From an uncultured Algibacter sp. (lineage in GTDB: Bacteria; Bacteroidota; Bacteroidia; Flavobacteriales; Flavobacteriaceae), in contig NZ_CANKXG010000002.1 in NCBI RefSeq assembly GCF_947487575.1, positions 1 to 64,000 on the forward strand: a stretch of 64,000 nucleotides of DNA, written 5' to 3'. The stretch's first letter is position 1. The number at the start of each line of letters is the position of its first letter. A program made the position numbers and the translations under genes. The notes below the pieces were generated by a model that did not search any database, had not been told where the DNA came from, and saw only the letters and a program-made list of their open reading frames with translations. Positions 1-8,793 of the stretch are shown here, in pieces.

Positions 1-604
1 TTTTTAAGCTTTTTTTTATTCTTTTTTTACACCCTTTTTAAATGCCTTATTATCTGCGATTTATAATACATGTTTTTGTTAACATTTTTTAAATTAATAT
101 GTGTTGGGTATAATTATAGTGTCGTGTAGAAAATTTTTTGGCGCACAAAGGCACTTAGTCGCCAATTAAAGTAACTGGTTTTATTAAATTATTACTTTTT
201 ACTTTGACTTATTTGTCTTTGAATTGCTGGTTTGTGTGTTTGAATACTATCATATATAATAGATATAAAACTAAAAAACTTAATGTTCATTTTGCCTTGA
301 TGCTAAACGAACCAAAAAATCAAAGCGATTTATAAAAAATTACTAAAGCACCATTCGCTGATGATTTCGTATTTGTAGTCCTTAATAGTATTTATGATTT
401 CAATCCTAAAATCAGGAATTTTAACTTAACCTGATGCTCATTATTTCGAAAATCGCTGTTTCCTACCTTATCGGAACTCCAAGTGCTATCAAAACTTTTG
501 AGATATTGGAAATGGAACTATTCTGAAAGGTTTAACAACTAGGAAGTTTATTATCGAGGTTATTTTTTTGCAGATGGTTCTGATACTGGAAATTGTAATA
601 CTTT
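1..604. other. Gene-less AT-rich stretch
   Basis: I find no reading frame that I can support here. Short in-frame stretches exist on both strands, for example about 30 codons on the minus strand ending near 330, but they lack a start codon, a recognisable motif or a continuation, so they may be remains of a decayed gene. The stretch begins with T-rich runs (1-40), which could be the end of a terminator belonging to a gene outside the window. Confidence 0.5.
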
Positions 605-720
605 GGCGGATTTGTACGCGTTAAGGATAGTAGTGGATAGCCCACAGCCTAATCCCGATAGCTATCGGGAGAAGTGCGAGGACTTGGAACGAATAGCCTG
701 ACCCGACAGGGGAACGCCCA
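605..720 (+). repeat. Dispersed structured repeat, copy 1
   Basis: This block is the reverse complement of 43132-43233 over nearly its whole length. Conserved blocks include GGATAGCCCACAGCC, AAGTGCGAGGACTTG and the flanking GCGTT / AACGC ends, which are complementary to each other, so a transcript could close into a long stem. This copy has an extra perfect palindrome (CCCGATAGCTATCGGG, near 654-669) where the other copy has a different short insert. It lies directly upstream of the thrS promoter. It encodes no protein. It could be a structured RNA or a non-autonomous repeat; the sequence alone does not decide. Confidence 0.8.
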
Positions 721-769
721 AAAAATAAATTATACCTTTATATATATTGTGTGGGTTTGTTTATACTAT

Positions 770-777
770 TATCTTTG
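770..777 (+). promoter_or_regulatory. Predicted thrS promoter, -7 element
   Basis: TATCTTTG matches the Bacteroidota -7 consensus TAnnTTTG. A TTG at 747-749, 20 bases upstream, fits the -33 element. The start codon of thrS follows 23 bases after the box, so the leader would be short. This is a consensus match and the promoter is inferred. Confidence 0.65.
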
Positions 778-800
778 CAGCCTTAATTTAATTTATTTTA

Positions 801-2735
801 ATGATACATATTACTTTACCTGATGGTAGTGTGAAAACGTTTGATGAAGGCGTTACACCAATGGATGTTGCGAAAAGCATTAGTGAGGGGTTTGCTAGAA
901 ATGTAATTTCGGCGAACTTTAATGGTACAACAGTGGAAACTGTGACCCCATTAACCACCGATGGTTCGTTGGTTTTATATACATGGAGGGATGATGCTGG
1001 TAAAACTGCTTTTTGGCATAGTTCTGCTCACGTTTTGGCTCAAGCGATTGAAGAGCTTTACCCTGAAGCTAAACTTACTATTGGTCCTGCGATTGAAAAC
1101 GGGTATTATTATGATGTAGACTTTGGTGAACATAATGTTTCTGAAAAAGATTTTAAAACTATTGAAACTAAAATGCTGGAGATTGCACGCGGGAAACATG
1201 ATTTTAATTTAAGACCTGTTTCTAAGGCAGATGCTTTGTCTTTATATAAAGGTAACGAGTTTAAAACTGAATTGATTGAGAACTTGGAGGATGGTACGAT
1301 TACATTTTGTGACCATTCTACGTTTACTGATTTGTGCCGTGGAGGACATATCCCGAACACAGGTATTATAAAAGCGGTTAAAGTATTGAGCGTTGCTGGT
1401 GCATACTGGCGTGGTGATGAAAACAAACCTCAGTTGACTCGTGTTTATGGGATTTCTTTCCCAAAACAAAAAGAGCTTACTGAGTATTTAAACATGCTTG
1501 AAGAAGCTAAGAAACGTGACCATAGAAAGCTTGGTAAAGAGTTGGAGCTTTTTACGTTTTCACAAAAGGTTGGACAAGGTTTACCATTATGGCTACCTAA
1601 AGGTGCTGCTTTACGTGAACGTTTAGAGAATTTTTTGAAGGCTGCACAGAAAAAAGCAGGTTATGAGATGGTGGTAACGCCACATATTGGACAAAAAGAA
1701 CTTTATGTAACTTCTGGGCATTATGCTAAGTATGGCGAGGATAGTTTTCAGCCGATTACAACACCCAAAGAAGATGAGGAGTTTTTATTGAAGCCGATGA
1801 ATTGCCCGCATCATTGTGAAGTTTATAATAATTTTCAATGGAGTTACAAGGATTTACCAGTACGTTATGCTGAATTTGGCACCGTATATAGGTACGAACA
1901 AAGTGGTGAGTTACACGGATTAACACGTGTTAGAGGGTTTACCCAAGATGATGCCCATTTGTTTTGTACGCCAGAACAGTTGGACGAAGAATTTAAAAAT
2001 GTAATTGATTTAGTTCTTTATGTTTTTGGTTCTTTAGGTTTTGAAAATTTTACTGCTCAGGTTTCTATAAGAGATCCTGAGAATCCTGATAAATATATTG
2101 GTGATGTTGCTAATTGGGAAAAAGCTGAACAGGCTATTATTAATGCAGCTACTGATAAAGGTTTAGATTTTGTAATTGAGGAGGGCGAAGCTGCTTTTTA
2201 TGGCCCTAAGTTGGATTTTATGGTAAAAGATGCTTTGGGCAGACGTTGGCAACTTGGAACTATTCAGGTAGATTACAACTTACCTGAACGTTTTGATTTG
2301 ACCTATAAAGGCAGTGATAATGAGTCTCACAGACCTATTATGATACACCGTGCACCATTTGGTAGTATGGAGCGTTTTGTAGCATTGTTGCTAGAACATA
2401 CGGGTGGTAATTTCCCGCTCTGGTTAATGCCAATTCAGACTATTATATTATCAATTAGCGAGAAATATGAAAAATACTCTGAAAAAGTTTTAAATTTGCT
2501 AGAAAATGACGAAATTCGCGCCCTTGTAGACCATAGAAATGAGACAATAGGGAAGAAAATTCGGGAGGCCGAAATGCAGAAACACCCTTATATGATTATT
2601 ATTGGGGAACAAGAAGAGCAAGAAGGAAAAATTACTGTTCGTAAACACGGTGGAGAAGATTTAGGCATGATTTCTGTAGAAGCCTTCTCTGAAATAATAA
2701 AAGAAGACATTAAAAAAACGTTGAAATCGTTTTAA
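801..2735 (+). CDS. thrS: Threonyl-tRNA synthetase
   Basis: Charges tRNA-Thr with threonine in the cytoplasm. The 644-residue length is normal. An N-terminal TGS domain (about 1-60) is followed by the second additional (editing) domain with the HxxxH signature (HSSAH, near residue 75). Class II catalytic motifs follow: the zinc-site Cys in KPMNCPHH, motif 2 around [20 protein letters not shown], and motif 3 in [11 protein letters not shown]. The anticodon-binding domain fills the C-terminus. It heads the block thrS-infC-rpmI-rplT, the same order as in many bacteria, and infC follows after only 33 bases with no terminator between, so co-transcription is likely. Confidence 0.97.
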   Translation: MIHITLPDGSVKTFDEGVTPMDVAKSISEGFARNVISANFNGTTVETVTPLTTDGSLVLYTWRDDAGKTAFWHSSAHVLAQAIEELYPEAKLTIGPAIENGYYYDVDFGEHNVSEKDFKTIETKMLEIARGKHDFNLRPVSKADALSLYKGNEFKTELIENLEDGTITFCDHSTFTDLCRGGHIPNTGIIKAVKVLSVAGAYWRGDENKPQLTRVYGISFPKQKELTEYLNMLEEAKKRDHRKLGKELELFTFSQKVGQGLPLWLPKGAALRERLENFLKAAQKKAGYEMVVTPHIGQKELYVTSGHYAKYGEDSFQPITTPKEDEEFLLKPMNCPHHCEVYNNFQWSYKDLPVRYAEFGTVYRYEQSGELHGLTRVRGFTQDDAHLFCTPEQLDEEFKNVIDLVLYVFGSLGFENFTAQVSIRDPENPDKYIGDVANWEKAEQAIINAATDKGLDFVIEEGEAAFYGPKLDFMVKDALGRRWQLGTIQVDYNLPERFDLTYKGSDNESHRPIMIHRAPFGSMERFVALLLEHTGGNFPLWLMPIQTIILSISEKYEKYSEKVLNLLENDEIRALVDHRNETIGKKIREAEMQKHPYMIIIGEQEEQEGKITVRKHGGEDLGMISVEAFSEIIKEDIKKTLKSF

Positions 2736-2768
2736 TAAATAATAAGTTTAATTTAAAACCATAACGCC

Positions 2769-3314
2769 ATAGCAATTAGAAGAAGACAGCAACCTAGAAG
2801 GGTTTCACAAGAGGACAAACATAAGATTAACTCTAAAATTACAGCACAGAAACTACGTCTTGTAGGAGATAATGTAGAAATTGGTATTTATACCAAAGGT
2901 GATGCTATGCGAATAGCAAACGAACAAGAGTTAGATTTAGTAGAAATTTCTCCAAATGCTGATCCACCTGTTTGTAAGGTTATGGATTATAAAAAGTTTC
3001 TTTACGAGCAAAAGAAACGTGATAAAGCTTTAAAGTCTAAGGCTACTAAAGTTATTATTAAAGAAATTCGTTTTGGTCCAAATACTGACGACCACGATTA
3101 CGAATTTAAAAAGAAACATGCCGAGAAATTCTTAAAAGAAGGTGCAAAGCTTAAAGCTTTTGTGTTTTTTAAAGGACGTTCTATCATATTTAAAGAAAAA
3201 GGACATATATTATTATTACGTCTGGCTCAAGATTTAGAAGAGTTTGGTAAAGTAGAACAAATGCCAAGGCTTGAAGGAAAAAGAATGACCATGTTTATTG
3301 CTCCAAAAAAGTAA
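2769..3314 (+). CDS. infC: Translation initiation factor IF-3, non-AUG start
   Basis: IF-3 binds the 30S subunit, keeps it apart from 50S and checks the start codon. The first in-frame ATG is at 2907, but the conserved IF-3 N-domain reads in frame well upstream of it: [20 protein letters not shown], then [13 protein letters not shown], then [15 protein letters not shown]. An in-frame stop lies at 2754-2756, and there is no ATG, GTG or TTG between it and 2907. The start must therefore be unusual: ATA at 2769 (giving the family's usual M-A-I-R-R-R start, 181 aa) or ATT at 2775. Known infC genes often use AUU, because IF-3 rejects such codons and so limits its own synthesis; the same control is inferred here. 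An annotation starting at 2907 would lose 46 residues. Confidence 0.9.
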   Translation: MAIRRRQQPRRVSQEDKHKINSKITAQKLRLVGDNVEIGIYTKGDAMRIANEQELDLVEISPNADPPVCKVMDYKKFLYEQKKRDKALKSKATKVIIKEIRFGPNTDDHDYEFKKKHAEKFLKEGAKLKAFVFFKGRSIIFKEKGHILLLRLAQDLEEFGKVEQMPRLEGKRMTMFIAPKK

Positions 3315-3360
3315 TAACATTAAAGATAATTAAGCGAAATAATTAAAACTAGGAAAAGAA

Positions 3361-3558
3361 ATGCCTAAAATGAAAACAAAATCTAGTGCCAAAAAGCGTT
3401 TTAAGCTTACAGGTACTGGTAAAATTAAAAGAAAGCACGCTTTTAAGAGTCACATCTTAACAAAGAAGTCTAAAAAGCGTAAGCTTAAGTTAACTCATGA
3501 TGGTTTAGTACATAAAGCAGATGAGGATAACATTAAAACAATGATGCGTTTAAAGTAA
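3361..3558 (+). CDS. rpmI: Ribosomal protein bL35
   Basis: Small, highly basic 50S protein of 65 residues, the normal length. The start [20 protein letters not shown] is typical of bL35 in Bacteroidota and the protein is rich in Lys/Arg throughout. It lies 46 bases after infC and 99 bases before rplT in the conserved infC-rpmI-rplT order, so it is almost certainly expressed from the upstream promoter. Confidence 0.97.
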   Translation: MPKMKTKSSAKKRFKLTGTGKIKRKHAFKSHILTKKSKKRKLKLTHDGLVHKADEDNIKTMMRLK

Positions 3559-3571
3559 CATTTGTTTTAAT

Positions 3572-3632
3572 CGGTTAAACAATTTATAAACCCTGGAGTT
3601 AGGCAAAAATTAAAGTGTTAAGCAATTAACCG
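3572..3632 (+). promoter_or_regulatory. Possible rplT leader structure
   Basis: The 99-base spacer between rpmI and rplT contains CGGTTAA (3572-3578) and TTAACCG (3626-3632), which are exactly complementary and would close a hairpin about 60 bases long just before rplT. Expression of infC-rpmI-rplT is often feedback-regulated through L20 binding to leader RNA, so a role in that control is possible. Only the outer 7-bp stem is clear by eye. The assignment is tentative. Confidence 0.3.
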
Positions 3633-3657
3633 CCTACTACAAAAAACAATTAAAATT

Positions 3658-4002
3658 ATGCCAAGATCAGTAAATTCTGTAGCAAAAAGAGCCAGAAGAA
3701 AAAAGGTGCTTAAACAAGCAAAAGGTTACTTTGGAAGACGTAAAAACGTTTGGACAGTAGCAAAAAATGCGGTTGACAAAGCGATGCAATATTCGTATAG
3801 AGACCGTAGAGCAAAAAAGAGAACATTCCGTGCATTATGGATTACGCGTATTAACGCAGGAGCCAGAGAACATGGTTTATCTTATTCTCAATTTATGGGA
3901 AAATTAAAAGCTAATGATATTGAATTAAACCGTAAGGTTTTAGCAGATTTAGCTATGAATAATCCTGAGGCTTTTAAAGCTGTAGTAGAGAAAGTAAAAT
4001 AA
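3658..4002 (+). CDS. rplT: Ribosomal protein bL20
   Basis: 114-residue 50S assembly protein that binds 23S rRNA directly. The start [20 protein letters not shown], the block [19 protein letters not shown] and the [20 protein letters not shown] block are family hallmarks. It is the last gene of the thrS-infC-rpmI-rplT block and is followed by a clear intrinsic terminator at 4045-4074. Confidence 0.97.
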   Translation: MPRSVNSVAKRARRKKVLKQAKGYFGRRKNVWTVAKNAVDKAMQYSYRDRRAKKRTFRALWITRINAGAREHGLSYSQFMGKLKANDIELNRKVLADLAMNNPEAFKAVVEKVK

Positions 4003-4044
4003 GGCACTTAGCCTATTGTAAAACATATTATTCGCTTAATTTAA

Positions 4045-4074
4045 AAATCCGATTCGTTTGAATCGGATTTTTTT
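4045..4074 (+). terminator. Intrinsic terminator after rplT
   Basis: The arms AAATCCGATTC and GAATCGGATTT form a perfect 11-bp hairpin with a four-base loop, followed by a T run. It ends the ribosomal-protein block. Confidence 0.85.
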
Positions 4075-4103
4075 ATCTTAATTTTTGTTTAAAATTATAA
4101 ATT

Positions 4104-4137
4104 AGACCTACAAGGTTTCTAAAACCTCGCAGGTCTT
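4104..4137. repeat. Imperfect palindrome AGACCT(A/G)CAAGGTTT type
   Basis: AGACCTACAAGGTTT and AAACCTCGCAGGTCT are nearly complementary around a short centre. Palindromes built on AGACCTGCAAGGTTT are scattered between genes in many Flavobacteriaceae genomes (family knowledge). Only this copy is seen in the window. It lies between the rplT terminator and the HAD gene and lacks a T run, so it is not an ordinary terminator. Confidence 0.55.
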
Positions 4138-4176
4138 ACATAAAATATTAATTTATAAATACTCATTTTAAACTCT

Positions 4177-4983
4177 ATGGATTTATCACAAATAAAGCTT
4201 GTTGTAACAGATTTAGATGGTACGTTGCTTAATTCTAATCATAAAGCTAGCCCATTATTCTTTGAACAATTCAAATTATTAAAGAGCCATAATATTTTGT
4301 TTGTAGCTGCAAGTGGGAGGCCATATTATAGTATTATTAAAAAACTAAATCCCATAAAAAACGACACTATAATTGTTGCAGAAAACGGTGGTATTGTTGT
4401 AGCACAAGATAAACTTCTATTGTCTACACCAATGGATAAAAAAAGTTTACTGGATATGGAATCTGTAATCAACTCTAACGACCAAATTCATCCTATTTAT
4501 TGCACAAAATCTAAAGCATATTTTAGTGATACTAGCTCTGAGGATCATATTAAAGCATTAATAGAATACTACCCAAAATTTTCTGTGATTAAAAGCATCA
4601 ATGACATTAAAGAAGATATCATAAAGATTGCCATATATAACTCTGAAGACTCAGAAAAGCATATATATCCTTTATTCAAAAAATTTGAAACTGAATACAA
4701 AATAAAAATTTCTGGAAAGTATTTTTTGGATATCTCTGATAATTTAGCCAATAAAGGACACGCTATACAAATGCTACAGAACACTTATAATATAAGCGCA
4801 GATGAAACACTTATTTTTGGTGATTATAATAACGATATTGAAATGCTAAAATTAGCAACTTATAGTTTTGCCATGGAAAATGCACACGAAAATGTATTAA
4901 AAATTGCCAATTACAAAACAAAAAGTAATGATAATTATGGTGTTGAATTTATATTAGAAGCGCTTATAAAATCGAAAAGTTAG
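4177..4983 (+). CDS. HAD-superfamily (Cof-type) phosphatase
   Basis: Predicted cytoplasmic Mg-dependent phosphatase of 268 residues. Motif I is DLDGTLL (residues 12-18, nucleophile Asp), motif II is the Ser in AASGR, and motif IV is GDYNNDIEML, the GDxxND pattern of the Cof/YidA branch; a Lys before it (NKGHA) fits motif III. The size and the cap placed between motifs II and III match Cof-type enzymes, which act on small sugar or nucleotide phosphates. The substrate cannot be read from sequence. It converges on yjbQ and the two stop codons overlap by four bases. Confidence 0.88.
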   Translation: MDLSQIKLVVTDLDGTLLNSNHKASPLFFEQFKLLKSHNILFVAASGRPYYSIIKKLNPIKNDTIIVAENGGIVVAQDKLLLSTPMDKKSLLDMESVINSNDQIHPIYCTKSKAYFSDTSSEDHIKALIEYYPKFSVIKSINDIKEDIIKIAIYNSEDSEKHIYPLFKKFETEYKIKISGKYFLDISDNLANKGHAIQMLQNTYNISADETLIFGDYNNDIEMLKLATYSFAMENAHENVLKIANYKTKSNDNYGVEFILEALIKSKS

Positions 4984-5402
4984 TTACCAAATGCAGTAAT
5001 TACTATATTTCTAGAACTCGCGTGGTTTCTATGCTCACATAAATAAATACCTTGCCAAATACCTAAGTTTAATTTTCCGTTAGTTATTGGAATTTGCACA
5101 GATGCACCAAGTACTGACGCTTTTATATGTGCTGGCATATCATCCGAGCCTTCATAGGTATGCTCATAATATGGAGCGTTTTCAGGAACCATTTTATTAA
5201 AGTGGCTTTCAAAATCTGTTCTAACTGTATAATCTGCATTTTCATTAATAGTTAAACTTGCAGAAGTATGTTTTATAAACACCTGTAATTGCCCAATATT
5301 AATTTGAGCGATTTCAGTAATGGCAGTCAAAATCTCATTGGTAATTAAATGAAAACCTCTTGAATGTGGTTTAAGTTGTATTTGCTTTTGATAAAACTTC
5401 AT
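4980..5402 (-). CDS. YjbQ/UPF0047 family protein
   Basis: 140-residue protein of the YjbQ (UPF0047) family, some members of which have secondary thiamine-phosphate synthase activity. Visible signatures are GFHLIT near the N-terminus, FIKHTSASLTINENAD (conserved His and Asn), the DMPAHIKAS block with its conserved His, and LGIWQGIYLCEHR near the end. The length is normal. The in vivo role of the family is unresolved. It is monocistronic and convergent with the HAD gene. Confidence 0.88.
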   Translation of the reverse strand: MKFYQKQIQLKPHSRGFHLITNEILTAITEIAQINIGQLQVFIKHTSASLTINENADYTVRTDFESHFNKMVPENAPYYEHTYEGSDDMPAHIKASVLGASVQIPITNGKLNLGIWQGIYLCEHRNHASSRNIVITAFGN

Positions 5403-5410
5403 AAAAAAAT

Positions 5411-5680
5411 TATTTTATCTCTTTTGCCATTTCATAAATAGCTTTTAAATTTCTTTCTATCAATTTTTCCGTCTCTATTTTCACCTCAATTTTCGTCATA
5501 TACTTAAATAATTTGAGCCTACTAACCACAAAATCTATTGATTTCAAACTCCTTCAAAAGTTTAACCGCTTCTTTTTTTGATAATTTTTTATCTCCGCTT
5601 TTATCAAAGCAATTAAAATATATCTTCCATAGAATAGAAATGTTTGGTAAACACCATATGAATCTTTCTTAGAATTGATT
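5411..5680 (-). pseudogene. Remnant of a small EF-hand protein, frameshifted
   Basis: On the minus strand one frame (from about 5609 downward) reads FDKSGDKKLSKKEAVKLLKE, a good EF-hand loop with D1, S3, D5, L8 and E12, but Lys instead of Gly at position 6. It is preceded in another frame by a protein-like stretch, SYGVYQTFLFYGRYI, and is followed by a stop. A 29-codon frame (5411-5500) with MTKIEVKIETEKLIE lies just beyond. No single frame with a start covers these parts, so a decayed calcium-binding-type gene is the best reading. It could also be chance coding-like sequence. Confidence 0.35.
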
Positions 5681-5696
5681 TTTAGATGCTATAGTT

Positions 5697-6956
5697 TTAA
5701 GTTTTTTGTTTCTTTTTCTTTGCTGCAGGAAATAAAACGTTATTTAATATTAATCTATACCCTGGCGATGTTGGATGCAAATCCAATTCTGTTTTAGCGT
5801 CTCCTACCCTATGTTGATAATCTTCAGGGTCATGCCCACCATAAAAAGTAAAAAAGCCTTTTCCTTTTATACCATGGATATATTTGGCTTCACTATTTAT
5901 CTTGGTCTCACCCATTACCAAAACGTTTGATTTTATTTCATCTCTAGAAAATGATGTTGTTTGTCCCATAAAACCTTTAACTAATGCGGTATGGTTTTGA
6001 CATAGCATTGTTGGTATTGGGTCCCATTTTGCAGAAAACTCCATAAGGGAAAAATAATCAGTAGTTTTAGAAATCTTCCGTTTTCTTGTCATATCTATTG
6101 AAGAGAATTCATAAATTTTTGGGCTTCTTTCTAAAATATAATTTGAAAATGCGAATGTTTTACTGTAATCTATTTTGTTTTGATATCCAGCATCACTACC
6201 ATCTCCATCAAACATAGGCTCGCAAATATCAATACCTTCAGCAGACAGTGCTATATCAAAACTATCTGTAGCACTACACATAGCAAACATAAAACCACCT
6301 CCAATTACATAATCTCTAATTTTTAAAGCAACAGCTAGCTTTTCTTCTGAAACCTTATTGTAACCCAATTTTTGAGCTAAATTTTCTGCTTGTTTTTTTT
6401 CTTCTATATACCATGAAGATGCTCTATATTGCGCATAGAACTTGCCATACTGTCCTGTAAAATCTTCGTGATGAAGATGTAGCCAATCAAAAAGTAATAG
6501 TCCATCATTTAAAACGGCTTCATCGTAAACGGTTTCATAAGGAATCTCTGCATATTTCAAAACCATGGTAACAGCATCATCCCAAGGTTGTTTTCCGTTT
6601 GGTGTATATACGGCAATTTTTGGTGCTTTCTCTAAAACTACAGCTTCCATATTTTGACTAGGACTTGCTATATTTTCTAGAATACTTTCAGCTTTAGCAT
6701 TTGAAATAATTTCAAAAGAAACACCTCTTATTTGACATTCTCTTTGAATGGATTCCGTATCTGGTAATAAAAAAGAGCCTCCCTTATAGTTAAGTAACCA
6801 TTTTACTTTTAGCTCTTTACTAAGTGCCCAGTATGTAATTCCGTAAGCCTTTAAATGGTTTTTTTGACTTTCTACATCCATGGGAACTAGGATGTAGGAT
6901 GCGTATGATTTAAACCCTAGACATATAAACAATAAGATGATAAGTGTTTTTTTCAA
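5697..6956 (-). CDS. Secreted protein, so-called asparagine synthetase B family
   Basis: 419 residues beginning with a signal peptide (MKKTLIILLFICLGFKSYA). Related proteins of this length and start (ILVPMDVESQKNHLKAYGIT) in Bacteroidota commonly carry the name asparagine synthetase B. I see neither an N-terminal Cys amidotransferase active site nor a PP-loop ATP site, so that name is probably inherited in error. The middle (LLLFDWLHLHHEDF, GGGFMFAMCSATDSFDIAL) and the end (KGKGFFTFYGGHDPEDYQH) resemble class I amidotransferase-like or ThuA-like folds. The export signal indicates the periplasm or outer surface. The function is unknown. It lies alone between the EF-hand remnant and dnaB. Confidence 0.75.
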   Translation of the reverse strand: MKKTLIILLFICLGFKSYASYILVPMDVESQKNHLKAYGITYWALSKELKVKWLLNYKGGSFLLPDTESIQRECQIRGVSFEIISNAKAESILENIASPSQNMEAVVLEKAPKIAVYTPNGKQPWDDAVTMVLKYAEIPYETVYDEAVLNDGLLLFDWLHLHHEDFTGQYGKFYAQYRASSWYIEEKKQAENLAQKLGYNKVSEEKLAVALKIRDYVIGGGFMFAMCSATDSFDIALSAEGIDICEPMFDGDGSDAGYQNKIDYSKTFAFSNYILERSPKIYEFSSIDMTRKRKISKTTDYFSLMEFSAKWDPIPTMLCQNHTALVKGFMGQTTSFSRDEIKSNVLVMGETKINSEAKYIHGIKGKGFFTFYGGHDPEDYQHRVGDAKTELDLHPTSPGYRLILNNVLFPAAKKKKQKT

Positions 6957-7017
6957 ATCAAAAATTGGGCTTAATGAGGTTTCTCGGTTATTCTTTCTTC
7001 AAAATGACCAAAAGCTC

Positions 7018-7041
7018 TTAATTACCCGGAAAGGTAATTAA
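7018..7041 (-). terminator. Possible dnaB terminator
   Basis: TTAATTACC and GGTAATTAA form a perfect 9-bp hairpin with a six-base loop, 41 bases beyond the dnaB stop on the minus strand. The T run after it is weak, so it may act as a terminator or only as an RNA end stabiliser. Confidence 0.45.
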
Positions 7042-7081
7042 AATTTATTTTTATAGAATTTATTTAACAGGAGTTTAATTT

Positions 7082-8623
7082 TTAAAATGGTACTTCATTG
7101 TCATCATCATCATTAAACGAACTACCAAAAGCTTGGTCTGGACTTGCTTTAAAATTATCTGTTTTAAACGTATCATCATTAGCTGCTGCATTCATTTTAG
7201 AATGAAACTCAAATGGTGAATCAAAATCATCTAAATTGTCAAATTTACCTAAATGCCCAATAAACTTTAAACGTATATTCTCTAAACCACCATTACGGTG
7301 TTTAGCTACAATAAATTCAGCTTGACCTTCAGTTGGTGAACGCTCTTCATCATCCCATTCATCAATTTTGTAATATTCAGGTCTAAAAATAAAACTAACA
7401 ATATCTGCATCTTGTTCAATAGCTCCAGATTCACGTAAATCTGATAGCAATGGTCGCTTACTTCCGCCTCGAGTTTCAACAGCACGAGACAATTGAGACA
7501 ACGCAATTACTGGAACCATAAGCTCTTTTGCTAAAGCTTTAAGGTTTCTGGAAATCATAGAGATTTCTTGCTCACGGTTTCCTCCATGGTTACTTCCTCC
7601 CGTCATTAACTGTAGGTAATCAATCATGATTAGTTTAATACCGTGTTGCGATGATAACCGTCGTGCTTTTGCTCTTAAATCGAATATAGATAGTGATGGT
7701 GTATCATCAATAAATAAAGGTGCTTTTTCTAACCCTTTTACTTTAACGTTAAGCTGCTCCCACTCGTGTTTTTCAAGTTTGCCAGTTCTTAATTTCTCTG
7801 AAGACAAACCTGTTTCGCTAGAAATTAAACGCGTTATTAATTGTACAGAAGCCATCTCTAAAGAGAAAAAAGCTACTGGGATGTTTTGATCTACAGCAAT
7901 ATTTCTAGCCATAGATAATGTTAGTGCAGTTTTACCCATACCTGGACGAGCAGCTACAATAATTAAATCTGATGGTTGCCAACCTGATGTTAGTTTATCT
8001 AATTTATTGAAACCTGTTGGAATTCCGCTAAGCCCTTCTTTATTTGAGATTTCTTCAATTTTCTTTTTAGCTTGTATTACTAAATCTTGAGCTGTTTCAC
8101 TCGATTTTTTGATGTTTCCTTGGGTAACTTCGTATAATTTAGATTCTGCTTGATCTAATAAATCAAAAACATCTTTAGTTTCATCATAAGAATCTTCAAT
8201 AATTTCACTTGAAATTTTTATTAAACTACGTTGTATAAATTTTTGTAAAATGATACGAGCATGAAACTCAATATGAGCTGAAGATGATACTTTCTGTGTT
8301 AAAGAAATAAGATAAAAATCTCCTCCTGCTAACTCTAATTTTGAATTTTTCTTTAATTGTGAAGAAACCGTTAATAAATCAACTGGCTCACTATTTTCGA
8401 ATAATTGAAAAATAGCTTCAAAAATATGTTGATGTGCTTCTTTATAAAAGGCATCTGGGCTTAAAATATCAATAACCTCATCAACACCCTTTTTATCAAT
8501 CATCATAGCTCCTAGAACAACCTCTTCTAAATCTAGTGCTTGAGGGGGTATTTTGCCTTTTTCAAGGTTGATAATTGTACTTTTATCAACTTTAAATCCT
8601 TGTAAATGGTTGGGTTGTTTCAT
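7082..8623 (-). CDS. dnaB: Replicative DNA helicase DnaB
   Basis: Hexameric 5'-3' helicase that unwinds DNA at the replication fork and recruits primase. The 513-residue protein has the N-terminal primase-interacting domain (PQALDLEEVVLGAMMIDKKG) and a RecA-like C-terminal domain with Walker A ARPGMGKTA, Walker B LIMIDYLQLM, and the arginine-finger region SDLRESGAIEQDADIV. The tail is acidic (DDDDNEVPF), as is usual in Flavobacteriaceae. No intein interrupts it. It is transcribed alone; the gene upstream (accA) is separated by a terminator at 8736-8770. Confidence 0.97.
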   Translation of the reverse strand: MKQPNHLQGFKVDKSTIINLEKGKIPPQALDLEEVVLGAMMIDKKGVDEVIDILSPDAFYKEAHQHIFEAIFQLFENSEPVDLLTVSSQLKKNSKLELAGGDFYLISLTQKVSSSAHIEFHARIILQKFIQRSLIKISSEIIEDSYDETKDVFDLLDQAESKLYEVTQGNIKKSSETAQDLVIQAKKKIEEISNKEGLSGIPTGFNKLDKLTSGWQPSDLIIVAARPGMGKTALTLSMARNIAVDQNIPVAFFSLEMASVQLITRLISSETGLSSEKLRTGKLEKHEWEQLNVKVKGLEKAPLFIDDTPSLSIFDLRAKARRLSSQHGIKLIMIDYLQLMTGGSNHGGNREQEISMISRNLKALAKELMVPVIALSQLSRAVETRGGSKRPLLSDLRESGAIEQDADIVSFIFRPEYYKIDEWDDEERSPTEGQAEFIVAKHRNGGLENIRLKFIGHLGKFDNLDDFDSPFEFHSKMNAAANDDTFKTDNFKASPDQAFGSSFNDDDDNEVPF

Positions 8624-8735
8624 AGTATCAAAAGTAATTAAAAAGATAAAGGTTTAGGAGTTTTATAATTTCTCTATGTTAACTACTCGTTAACAATTGA
8701 ACTGTTAATAAGTTAAAAATATTGTCAATAAGCAT

Positions 8736-8770
8736 AAAAAAGCCGAAGTTGGCCACTTCAGCTTTTTTTA
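8736..8770 (-). terminator. Terminator after accA
   Basis: The arms AAAAAGCCGAAGT and CACTTCAGCTTTTT pair with one mismatch around a four-base loop. Read on the minus strand, the hairpin is followed by T-rich sequence and lies 24 bases past the accA stop. The A and T flanks make it potentially active in both directions. Confidence 0.8.
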
Positions 8771-8793
8771 TAAGTCGTTGTGTTTTAAGAGCC

